Assembly (NCBI GenBank): GCA_027858865.1
Contig: JAQIBW010000050.1
Coordinates: 1-9,312 of the forward strand
DNA from: Sulfurimonas sp.
GTDB taxonomy: Bacteria > Campylobacterota > Campylobacteria > Campylobacterales > Sulfurimonadaceae
DNA: 9,312 nucleotides
Direction: 5' to 3'
Position 1 is the stretch's first letter. Each line of letters begins with the position of its first letter. Below, in pieces: positions 1-6,752 of this stretch. The position numbers and the translations under genes were made by a program. The notes under the pieces are model-generated. The model had not been told where the DNA came from. It searched no databases and saw nothing but the letters and a program-made list of their open reading frames with translations.

Positions 1-9
1 CATGTGAAA

Positions 10-21
10 TTGTAGCTACAA
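10..21. repeat. 12-bp perfect palindrome TTGTAGCTACAA
   Basis: The twelve bases equal their own reverse complement. The site lies 23 bases past the stop codon of the GGDEF-EAL gene, in the short stretch before the window edge. It could be a small operator for a gene outside the window, or chance in AT-rich DNA. It has no loop and no following T-run, so it does not look like a terminator. Confidence 0.3.
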
Positions 22-44
22 ATGGGTAAATTAGCGCTTTTAAG

Positions 45-2348
45 CTAAGATAATAATTTTTTAAATTCATCTGCGCAAATAGGTTTGGAGTATAAATAAC
101 CTTGAAAGCAAGTGCATCCCTCTGACACTAAAAATTCTTCTTGTTCTTTAGTCTCTACACCTTCTGCAATTAAATCTAGTTTTAAACTTTTTGCTAAGGC
201 TATAATCGACCTTACTATAGCAACATCTTCCTCATCGTTTGGTACATCTTGAATAAAACTACGGTCTATTTTGAGCTTATCAATAGGCAGACGTTTCAAG
301 TAAGATAATGATGAATAACCTGTTCCAAAATCATCAATAGCTATCGTAATACCTAACTCTTTTACTCTATATAAGATCTCAATAGATGATTCTGGGTCTT
401 TCATTATTTGGCTTTCTGTAATTTCAAACTCCAAGTTTAATGGATTAAAGTTTGTCTCTTTAAGCATCTGCTGTAAGTTTTGAATGAAATCCTTACTTTC
501 TAAATGCTTTATAGATAAATTTAGTGATAGTTTACCTATAACTAAGCCTTCTTTTTGCCATTGCACCAGAGTTTCAATAGTATTACTCATCATCCATTTA
601 TCTATTTCTATAATCAAACCAACTTCTTCAGCCAAAGGAATAAACGCATCTGGTGATATCATTCCAAGTTCTGGATGAAACCACCTAATCAGAGCCTCCA
701 TTCCTGTTATTTTATTTGTAACTGCATCTATTTGTGCCTGATAAAAGGGTTGAAATTCATGTCTCTCAATTGCATGTCTTATGTTATGATCTAAAGTCAA
801 ACGAGCAAGCGATTGTTTAGTCATTTGCGGATTATAAGACTGATAAGTATTTTTACCAAGATCTTTAGCTTTATACATAGCTGTGTCAGCATTACGCAAT
901 AAAATATCAGAAGTTAATCCATCATCTGGATATCTGCTAATTCCAACACTAACCGTAATATAGAGTTGATTATTATTTAAATTGATAGGTTCCTTCATTA
1001 CATTGATTACTTTTTCTGTAAATTTCACTATATCATTAACATTAGTATTTTTAATTACAATTGTGAACTCATCTCCTCCAAGCCTTGCAATAGTGTCTTC
1101 TTCTCGTACACAATTCACTAATCTTAAAGCTACAACTTTTAGTAACTCATCTCCAGTGTCATGACCATAACTGTCATTGATTTCTTTAAAACGATCCAAA
1201 TCTAAAAATAATATACTAACAGATTCTTCAACGCGTTTAGCATGTTTAATGCTTTGACTTAATCTATCTAAAAAGAGTAATCTATTTGGAAGGTTGGTAA
1301 GTGAGTCATGGTGAGCTAAATGATTAAGTGTTTTTGTTTTAAGCTCTACTTTTTCTTCGAGTTCTATATTTAACTGCTCAATCATATTTTTATGTCGTTT
1401 GATATAAAAATAATAGGCTAAAGCAAAAAACAATATAAGTACGATTGTAAAAAAACCAATTAAATTTGCTCGTATTTGGTATATTCCTTTCATATTAATT
1501 TTATCTAAATCTTTAAATATCATAAAATAAGCCATTGGTGAATATTCTATATCGTTTAGATGATAAAAGGAGATGAAATGGTTGTTTTTTTCATCTAAAA
1601 AATAAGGTTTATTTATTTTAATCATATATTCTGCTGTTTTAAATTTTAGGTACTTAGTTAACTCTCTTTTTGCACCTATATTTGCCACGTAATAATCACT
1701 AATAAAGTTTTTAGAAAAAGGGTTAGTCAACTGTTTTTTATATTTTTTATCTACTAAAATAACAGTATCAAATCCCTTTTTATCCATCTTGAGTGCTACT
1801 GAGTTAAACTTGGCTAAAGTCTCAAATATTCCTATAAATTTGCCATCACTATATACAGGAACCATTGCTTTGAAAGTTAAGTCAAACTTACCTGTACTAA
1901 TAGAAGTTGTAAGTTCTGGATTTTGAATCATTTTAGCAATATCTTTACGAACTTCTGTAAGGTTGTCACCAGATTTTTCTGTCCAGCTTCTATAAAAACT
2001 TGAGCCATCAGGTGTTAATACTTGAAACCAAACATTTTTTAAACTTGTGTTATCTCGTAACCTTGAGGAAAAAGCTGTTAAGGTCAAGTGTGAAGAGTTG
2101 TTATCTAGTAGGGCCTGTTGGAGCGTAGAATTCTCAGCCATACTTAGTGAAATATTAAGTATACTTTCTTTTTTTTCATCAATAAGTGTTTTTAATTCAT
2201 TTACAGCTGACTTTGATACTTCAAGATATCTTTCTTGCTTAAGTGTTTCCATCCTATTGATAATAATAAAAAAAGCAAATAAAATAAACACTACGATTAC
2301 ACTTACAACTATAATAACAGACTTCATTTTGATTTGTAGATTTTGCAT
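45..2348 (-). CDS. Membrane-bound GGDEF-EAL protein with periplasmic Cache-like sensor (diguanylate cyclase/c-di-GMP phosphodiesterase)
   Basis: This 767-residue protein should sit in the inner membrane and control cyclic di-GMP. A hydrophobic helix at about 8-30 and another at about 293-316 enclose an extracytoplasmic region of roughly 260 residues. That region contains a TPDGSSFYRSW stretch (about 112-122) and a later VPVYSDGKFIGIFE stretch (about 163-176), which resemble double-Cache ligand-binding sensors; this assignment is tentative. A short helical linker leads to a GGDEF domain (about 341-505). It has an intact GGDEF at 424-428 and an inhibitory-site RxxD (R415-D418) exactly five residues before it. 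The EAL domain (about 515-765) keeps EAL at 551-553, N610, FEITES at 641-646, DDFGTG at 672-677, the lysine-containing KLKID, EGVE at 729-732 and QGY at 749-751. Both activities therefore look possible; which one dominates cannot be read from sequence. The start ATG follows a modest AAGGG and lies 20 bases after the stop of the PAS-phosphatase gene, so the two are probably one operon. Confidence 0.93.
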   Translation of the reverse strand: MQNLQIKMKSVIIVVSVIVVFILFAFFIIINRMETLKQERYLEVSKSAVNELKTLIDEKKESILNISLSMAENSTLQQALLDNNSSHLTLTAFSSRLRDNTSLKNVWFQVLTPDGSSFYRSWTEKSGDNLTEVRKDIAKMIQNPELTTSISTGKFDLTFKAMVPVYSDGKFIGIFETLAKFNSVALKMDKKGFDTVILVDKKYKKQLTNPFSKNFISDYYVANIGAKRELTKYLKFKTAEYMIKINKPYFLDEKNNHFISFYHLNDIEYSPMAYFMIFKDLDKINMKGIYQIRANLIGFFTIVLILFFALAYYFYIKRHKNMIEQLNIELEEKVELKTKTLNHLAHHDSLTNLPNRLLFLDRLSQSIKHAKRVEESVSILFLDLDRFKEINDSYGHDTGDELLKVVALRLVNCVREEDTIARLGGDEFTIVIKNTNVNDIVKFTEKVINVMKEPINLNNNQLYITVSVGISRYPDDGLTSDILLRNADTAMYKAKDLGKNTYQSYNPQMTKQSLARLTLDHNIRHAIERHEFQPFYQAQIDAVTNKITGMEALIRWFHPELGMISPDAFIPLAEEVGLIIEIDKWMMSNTIETLVQWQKEGLVIGKLSLNLSIKHLESKDFIQNLQQMLKETNFNPLNLEFEITESQIMKDPESSIEILYRVKELGITIAIDDFGTGYSSLSYLKRLPIDKLKIDRSFIQDVPNDEEDVAIVRSIIALAKSLKLDLIAEGVETKEQEEFLVSEGCTCFQGYLYSKPICADEFKKLLS

Positions 2349-2368
2349 TAATACCCTTTTATTTAACT

Positions 2369-3484
2369 CTATATCTTTAAGTACAGAAGTGTTACATCGT
2401 CTTCGAGCTTCATTTCGTTCATAGTAGCCTTGGCACTCTCTATCAATAGTGGCTCTTTTATGAGGATTTGAGGGGAAAATACATGTAACTCAGCATCTTC
2501 GTGTTCAACAAGACCATCACTGTAAAGTAAGATAGACTCAACCCCTTCTATATCTATCTCAGTCACTATCGGGGCCTCTGAGAAGTTCATAAAAGGTATA
2601 TTATTTGCCTTGACCTCTTTAACCTTCATCCCTTTTTCTTTTATCAAAAATGGATACATTCCAGCAGAAGCGTAATAGAGTTTTTTTGAATCAGCAGATA
2701 TCTTAATCATAGTGTATGAGAGTTGTTCTATCTCTCCCAAAAAGGTTTTTATTGTTGGAAAAAGCTGATCTGTTAACTCTTGTAAATCACTTACTCTCTT
2801 AACAAGTTGATTCATAGTAGAGGAGACTGCAAAAACTGTAAGAGCAGGAGAGACACCATGTCCTTGACCGTCTATAATGTACAAAAATCGTGAGCCGTCT
2901 TCAGCTTTATAGAGCGAGTAGAAGTCACCACTCAAAATATCAGAGGGAGCATATATTACTTTACACTCTTTGTCATTTAAGTCATTTACAATGCCCATTT
3001 CAAGTTTTTCACGTGCTATATGTTGCTGCTGCATGTCATAACAGTGAAGTGCATTTATCTTATCATTTAACTCTTGAAGTTTTGTTATATCATGACGAAT
3101 AGCGATATATTCTACTATATCTCCCTTACCATCTAAGATGGGAAAGATAGAAGCTTCAACGGTATATTTACTTCCATTTTTATGTAGATTAGTTATAACG
3201 CCGTTCCAAACCTGTTTAGACTTTATGGTGTCCCAAAGCTCTTTAAACAAAGCATCATCTATGTCTGGGTTTCTTACGATGTTGTGCTGCTGTCCTATAA
3301 GCTCTTCTTTAGAGTAACCTGATATCTCAACAAACTTGCTGTTTGCGTATGTAATAACACCATGGATGTCTGTTTTGGAGACAATATTTGTAGCATCTAC
3401 GATATGTCGGTATTGATTTTTTAAAGAACGTTCCATAATGAACATCTCATCAGTGCTATTTGTGTTTTTAGAACTTTCGTTCAT
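2369..3484 (-). CDS. PAS domain-containing SpoIIE/PP2C-type serine phosphatase
   Basis: This 371-residue protein has no membrane helix or signal peptide and should be cytoplasmic. A PAS domain spans about 22-135 and contains NIVRNPDIDDALFKELW (68-84) and a downstream KQVWNGVITNLHKNG stretch. This is the form common in aerotaxis-like redox or oxygen-sensing PAS domains; the cofactor is unknown. A helical linker (about 135-160) joins it to a PP2C-like SpoIIE domain. The metal-binding and catalytic signatures are present: SGDF at 185-188, DGQGHG at 205-210, SDG at 322-324 and the terminal DD at 362-363. The phosphatase is therefore probably active. Relatives such as RsbU and RsbP dephosphorylate STAS-domain anti-anti-sigma proteins, but no STAS protein or anti-sigma kinase is encoded in this window, so the substrate is unknown. 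The chosen ATG has a GGAG (3494-3497) nine bases upstream. It is the first gene of a likely operon with the GGDEF-EAL gene. Confidence 0.92.
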   Translation of the reverse strand: MNESSKNTNSTDEMFIMERSLKNQYRHIVDATNIVSKTDIHGVITYANSKFVEISGYSKEELIGQQHNIVRNPDIDDALFKELWDTIKSKQVWNGVITNLHKNGSKYTVEASIFPILDGKGDIVEYIAIRHDITKLQELNDKINALHCYDMQQQHIAREKLEMGIVNDLNDKECKVIYAPSDILSGDFYSLYKAEDGSRFLYIIDGQGHGVSPALTVFAVSSTMNQLVKRVSDLQELTDQLFPTIKTFLGEIEQLSYTMIKISADSKKLYYASAGMYPFLIKEKGMKVKEVKANNIPFMNFSEAPIVTEIDIEGVESILLYSDGLVEHEDAELHVFSPQILIKEPLLIESAKATMNEMKLEDDVTLLYLKI

Positions 3485-3514
3485 ACAATAATACTCCGTA
3501 CAGTTTTAGTTTAA

Positions 3515-3548
3515 TAGATAATTATAACAATTACATATATAATATCTA
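3515..3548. promoter_or_regulatory. Divergent, nearly symmetrical promoter pair
   Basis: This lies in the 95-base gap between the PAS-phosphatase gene (minus) and ppsA (plus). On the plus strand, TATAAT at 3538-3543 has a TAGATA (four of six matches to TTGACA) at 3515-3520, 17 bases upstream. On the minus strand, TATAAT at 3526-3521 has TAGATA at 3548-3543 with a 16-base spacer. The two halves form an almost perfect inverted repeat, TAGATAATTATA against TAGATATTATA. The -10 motifs are seen directly; their use as promoters is inferred. Each -35-like hexamer abuts or overlaps the opposing -10, so simultaneous polymerase binding in both directions would be hindered. Confidence 0.5.
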
Positions 3549-3579
3549 CATAAATAATGTTTATTTTAAAGGTTTAAGT

Positions 3580-5967
3580 ATGAAGTATATCCGTTTTTTC
3601 AATGAACTAACAATAAATGACATTGCTACAGTCGGTGGCAAGAATGCTTCTCTTGGTGAGATGTATCAGATGCTAACACCCAAAGGAATCAATATTCCCA
3701 ACGGTTTTGCAACAACGAGTGATGCCTACTGGTTACTCTTAAAAGAAAATAACATCAAAGATAAGATAGAAGAGACTCTTAGAGGCTTAAATATTTCAGA
3801 CACTGTAGGCCTGCAGATACGAGGACTTGCTATCCGCGCTCTTATCTTAGACTCGACGCTTCCTAAAACAGTTGAAGATGAACTCCGTGAAGCTTACACA
3901 ACTCTTTCAAAAGAGTATAACTCAGATGCAGTTGATGTAGCTGTTCGCTCTTCTGGAACGGCAGAAGACTTGCCAGATGCTTCATTTGCAGGACAACAAG
4001 AGACTTTTTTAAATATCTCTTCACCAGATGCTCTACTTCAAAGCGTAAAAAAGTGCTTTGCTTCACTCTTTACCGACCGTGCTATTAGTTACAGAGAAAG
4101 TCGCGGATTTAACCATTTTGAAGTTGCTCTCTCAGTTGGAGTACAAAAGATGGTACGAAGTGACAATTCTTCAAGCGGTATCATGTTTAGTATCGATACA
4201 GAAACCGGTTCTGAGGATTTGATACTCATAAACTCCATTTGGGGACTTGGTGAAAATGTTGTAAGTGGGCGAGTAAATGCAGATGAGTTTTTTGTCTTTA
4301 AACCTACTCTTAGAAATGGAATAAGAACTATTATTAAGCGCTCTTTAGGCAGCAAAAAAGAGAAGATGCTCTACGGTGAAGATGGAACTGACACTCTAAA
4401 TGTTAAAACCTCCAAAAGCGAACAGGACAGCTTTTCCATAAGCGATGATGAAGTCATAACTCTTGCCAAACAAGCACTAATCATTGAAGAGCATTACAAA
4501 CGACCTATGGATATAGAGTGGGCAAAAGATGCGATAGACTCTAAACTCTACATAGTCCAAGCACGTCCTGAGACTGTCCAAAGTAAAGAGCAAGACTCTA
4601 CATGCATAAAAAAATACTCTCTAAATATAAGCCCAGATGCAAAAGTTCTAACACAAGGACGAGCAGTCGGAGAGAAGATTGGTATCGGCAAGGTTAACAT
4701 CATAAATAACACCTCTGAATTTGCCCACTTTAAAGAGGGTGATGTTTTAGTGGCAGATACTACAAACCCTGATTGGGAACCTATCATGAAAAAGGCATCT
4801 GCAGTTGTGACAAATAGAGGCAGTCGAACTTGTCATGCAGCTATTGTTGCAAGAGAGATAGGAGTACCTGCTGTTGTTGGATGTGCTAACGCTACAGATG
4901 TTTTACAAAACAATGTTAGTGTTACTGTTAGTTGTATCCAAGGTGACGAGGGTTACATCTACGAAGGTGAACTCTCATATGAAACTGAGACCATAGATTT
5001 AAGTTCACTTGAACCTACAAAAACAAAACTCTATATGAATATAGGTAATCCGGCAGAAGCTTTTAACTTTGCCAAGATGCCAAACGATGGGGTCGGACTT
5101 GCTCGTATGGAGTTCATAATGAACCACTCCATCAACGCTCATCCTATGGCTCTGGTAAATATGCAAAAAGGCAAACGCATAAAAGATGAAAAAGAGATTC
5201 TCTCTTTTATGTCTCCTCACACAGATGCAAACGAGTTTTTTCTAGCTAAACTAAGTGAAGGTATCAGCACAATAGCGGCTGCTTTTTATCCAAGGCCAGT
5301 TATCATCAGAACCAGTGATTTTAAAAGTAATGAGTACAGAAATATGCCTGGTGGACAGGAGTATGAAGCATTTGAAGAAAATCCTATGATAGGTTTTCGT
5401 GGAGCAAGTAGATACTACGATGATAGCTATAGAGAAGCTTTTGAATGGGAATGTGAAGCACTTAAAAGAGTAAGAGATGATATGGGTCTGACAAATATAA
5501 AGATTATGATTCCATTTGTCAGAACTCCAGAGGAAGGCAAAAAAGTCATAAGTATCATGAACGCTCAAGGTCTTGTGCAAGGCGAAAATGAACTTGAAAT
5601 CTACGCTATGTGTGAGATACCTGCAAATGTAATCTTGGCAGATGAATTTTTAAAAGTCTTTGACGGTTATAGCATAGGCTCAAACGATTTGACTCAGCTA
5701 ACTCTTGGAGTAGATAGAGAGAGTGCTAAGATAGCTCATATATTTGATGAGAGAAATGAAGCTGTAAAGAGAATGTTGGAAATGGCAATAGATGCTTGTA
5801 AAAAAGCTAACAAGTACATCGGCATCTGTGGACAAGCACCGTCTGACTATCCTGAAATAACGGAGTTTTTAGTAAAACACGGTATCGATTCCATCTCTTT
5901 AAATCCAGATTCTATTTATAAGATGCATAAGGTTGTAACGGATTTGGAAAGTAAATTAAAACAATAA
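3580..5967 (+). CDS. ppsA: Phosphoenolpyruvate synthase (pyruvate, water dikinase)
   Basis: This 795-residue cytoplasmic enzyme has the normal length for PpsA. It converts pyruvate, ATP and water to PEP, AMP and phosphate. The N-terminal ATP-binding domain carries GGKNASLGEM (19-28), RSSGTAEDLPDASFAGQQ (123-140), and DIEWAKD followed by IVQARPETVQ near 311-334. The swivelling phosphohistidine domain has ADTTNPDWEP (392-401) and the catalytic histidine H419 in GSRTCHAAIVARE. The C-terminal PEP/pyruvate domain has GFRGASRY (605-612), MCEIPANV (677-684), GSNDLTQLTLGVDR (700-713) and the catalytic cysteine C750 in GICGQAPS. All key residues look intact. The ATG is preceded by AAAGG seven bases away. 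In bacteria using the reductive TCA cycle this reaction takes pyruvate into gluconeogenesis; that role is inferred from the apparent lineage. No PpsR-type regulatory kinase is encoded nearby. Confidence 0.97.
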   Translation: MKYIRFFNELTINDIATVGGKNASLGEMYQMLTPKGINIPNGFATTSDAYWLLLKENNIKDKIEETLRGLNISDTVGLQIRGLAIRALILDSTLPKTVEDELREAYTTLSKEYNSDAVDVAVRSSGTAEDLPDASFAGQQETFLNISSPDALLQSVKKCFASLFTDRAISYRESRGFNHFEVALSVGVQKMVRSDNSSSGIMFSIDTETGSEDLILINSIWGLGENVVSGRVNADEFFVFKPTLRNGIRTIIKRSLGSKKEKMLYGEDGTDTLNVKTSKSEQDSFSISDDEVITLAKQALIIEEHYKRPMDIEWAKDAIDSKLYIVQARPETVQSKEQDSTCIKKYSLNISPDAKVLTQGRAVGEKIGIGKVNIINNTSEFAHFKEGDVLVADTTNPDWEPIMKKASAVVTNRGSRTCHAAIVAREIGVPAVVGCANATDVLQNNVSVTVSCIQGDEGYIYEGELSYETETIDLSSLEPTKTKLYMNIGNPAEAFNFAKMPNDGVGLARMEFIMNHSINAHPMALVNMQKGKRIKDEKEILSFMSPHTDANEFFLAKLSEGISTIAAAFYPRPVIIRTSDFKSNEYRNMPGGQEYEAFEENPMIGFRGASRYYDDSYREAFEWECEALKRVRDDMGLTNIKIMIPFVRTPEEGKKVISIMNAQGLVQGENELEIYAMCEIPANVILADEFLKVFDGYSIGSNDLTQLTLGVDRESAKIAHIFDERNEAVKRMLEMAIDACKKANKYIGICGQAPSDYPEITEFLVKHGIDSISLNPDSIYKMHKVVTDLESKLKQ

Positions 5968-6004
5968 CAAACATTTAAGTTCAAGAGAGATAGAATATTT
6001 TAAA

Positions 6005-6010
6005 AAGGAG
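6005..6010 (+). promoter_or_regulatory. Strong ribosome binding site AAGGAG for the Bfd-like gene
   Basis: A consensus Shine-Dalgarno sequence sits six bases before the ATG at 6017. It is the best-matching ribosome site in the window. It supports this very short reading frame as a real, well-translated gene. Confidence 0.75.
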
Positions 6011-6016
6011 TATCTA

Positions 6017-6214
6017 ATGTTAGTATGTGATTGTAATGATGTGCATTTTGATGCCATCAAAGAAGCTGTAAAAAAACATGGCGACAACTTAGAGGCTATC
6101 ATGGAAGAGACTGGAGCCGGAACTGTATGTGAATGTTGTTTGGACGAAGACTGTGACAAGGTGGATTTACCACTTCCTCTTGCTATTAAAAAAGCTGTAG
6201 AAGAGTTAGCATAA
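6017..6214 (+). CDS. Bfd-like (2Fe-2S)-binding mini-protein
   Basis: The protein has 65 residues and is acidic and soluble. It starts with MLVCDCND and has cysteines at 4, 6, 38 and 41. This reproduces the CxC...CxxC arrangement of bacterioferritin-associated ferredoxin (Bfd, Fer2_BFD family), where four cysteines hold one [2Fe-2S] cluster. The spacing between the pairs is about one residue shorter than I recall for E. coli Bfd. Two further cysteines, C40 and C46, are unusual. The size and the predicted short helices between the cysteine pairs also fit the family. In other bacteria such proteins release iron from bacterioferritin or form modules of larger reductases, but no bacterioferritin is present here. 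It begins 49 bases after ppsA, in the same direction and without an obvious terminator between, so co-transcription with ppsA is likely. Its actual partner is unknown. Confidence 0.8.
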   Translation: MLVCDCNDVHFDAIKEAVKKHGDNLEAIMEETGAGTVCECCLDEDCDKVDLPLPLAIKKAVEELA

Positions 6215-6237
6215 ATTTTAATCAACCAAGTAGATGC

Positions 6238-6270
6238 TAATGTGCTTTATTTAAATATAATTGCACATTA
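6238..6270. repeat. 8-bp inverted repeat TAATGTGC-N17-GCACATTA, candidate operator
   Basis: The arms at 6238-6245 and 6263-6270 are exact reverse complements separated by 17 AT-rich bases. The -10-like TATAAT at 6256-6261 lies between them, and the left arm overlies the expected -35 zone. A dimeric regulator binding both arms could block or position polymerase at the DUF2721 promoter. A weak terminator hairpin for the preceding gene is an alternative, since a T5 run follows at 6274-6278, but the 17-base loop makes that less likely. The repeat is seen directly; its function is inferred. Confidence 0.45.
6256..6261 (+). promoter_or_regulatory. -10 element TATAAT upstream of the DUF2721 gene
   Basis: An exact TATAAT lies 26 bases before the ATG at 6288, in the 73-base gap after the Bfd-like gene. 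There is no good TTGACA-like hexamer 16-18 bases upstream, which is common in Campylobacterota promoters. Transcription would start near 6268, giving a leader of about 20 bases that contains the GGAG ribosome site. Confidence 0.45.
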
Positions 6271-6287
6271 AACTTTTTGGAGTATAT

Positions 6288-6752
6288 ATGATTGATGTTC
6301 TTTCTAACAGCAGTGACTCTATTAACACTGTTTCACACCTTATTCAACTAGCCGTAGCACCTGTTTTTTTACTTGCAGGTGTGGCGGGTGTATTAAATGT
6401 TTTAGTAAATCGACTATCGCGCATAATAGACAAGTCTGAGAAACTCACAGATAAGCTAGACTCCTACGAAGACAAACCCATAGATAAAAAATCGAAATAT
6501 ATAAGAAAACAAAGAACTTACTTAGGTCTTCGTATCAGCAATATGAACTTTGCTATTCTATCTTGTACTATGACAGGTTTTTTAGTCTCTATTGTTATTA
6601 TGACTATATTTTTAAGTGCCTTTTATGATTTTAACGGTGCATCTTATATTTCCGGTCTTTTCATAACGGCAATGGCATCTTTCATCATAGCTCTAAGTCT
6701 CTTTTTAAAAGAGATTTTTATGGCTTATATGTACTTTAAGGGTAAATTTTAG
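6288..6752 (+). CDS. DUF2721 family membrane protein of unknown function
   Basis: This 154-residue protein probably has three transmembrane helices, at about 17-39, 88-112 and 119-147. A charged, lysine-rich cytoplasmic-type loop at 41-80 separates the first two. The opening IQLAVAPVFLLAGVAGVLNV followed by NRLSRIID matches the conserved start of DUF2721 proteins, small bacterial membrane proteins with no established role. The ATG at 6288 is chosen because a GGAG at 6279-6282 lies five bases upstream. An in-frame TTG at 6261 would add nine residues, but it falls within the -10 element and has no ribosome site. The 3' end overlaps the convergent P-type ATPase gene by 17 bases. There is no evidence that the two proteins work together. 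Confidence 0.85.
   Translation: MIDVLSNSSDSINTVSHLIQLAVAPVFLLAGVAGVLNVLVNRLSRIIDKSEKLTDKLDSYEDKPIDKKSKYIRKQRTYLGLRISNMNFAILSCTMTGFLVSIVIMTIFLSAFYDFNGASYISGLFITAMASFIIALSLFLKEIFMAYMYFKGKF

Noticed and set aside
31..48. Short stem TTAGC...GCTAA at the end of the GGDEF-EAL gene as a terminator
   Set aside because: It has a five-base AT-rich stem with an eight-base loop, overlaps the stop codon, and is followed by only three T on the minus strand. It is too weak to call.
2047..2424. 125-codon open frame on the plus strand
   Set aside because: It lies antisense to the GGDEF-EAL gene start and the end of the PAS-phosphatase gene. Its low-complexity Ser/Ile/Leu-rich translation has no recognisable domain and looks like a shadow of the AT-rich coding strand.
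5251..5580. 109-codon open frame on the minus strand
   Set aside because: It is antisense to the conserved PEP/pyruvate domain of ppsA, with no recognisable protein features.
5991..5996. TAGAAT as a -10 element for the Bfd-like gene
   Set aside because: The implied transcription start would fall at about 6003, right at the AAGGAG ribosome site, leaving almost no leader. Co-transcription with ppsA is more likely.
5956..6225. 89-codon open frame on the minus strand
   Set aside because: It is fully antisense to the Bfd-like gene, which has a consensus ribosome site and a family cysteine pattern; the antisense product has no recognisable family.
6261..6287. Upstream TTG start for the DUF2721 protein
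   Set aside because: It has no ribosome site, overlaps the -10 element and inverted repeat, and the ATG at 6288 has a well-placed GGAG.
6698..6719. Hairpin TCTCTTTT-T-AAAAGAGA followed by TTTTT, resembling a terminator
   Set aside because: It lies inside the DUF2721 coding region before its stop codon, has an AT-rich stem with a one-base loop, and is explained by the codons for LSLFLKEIF.
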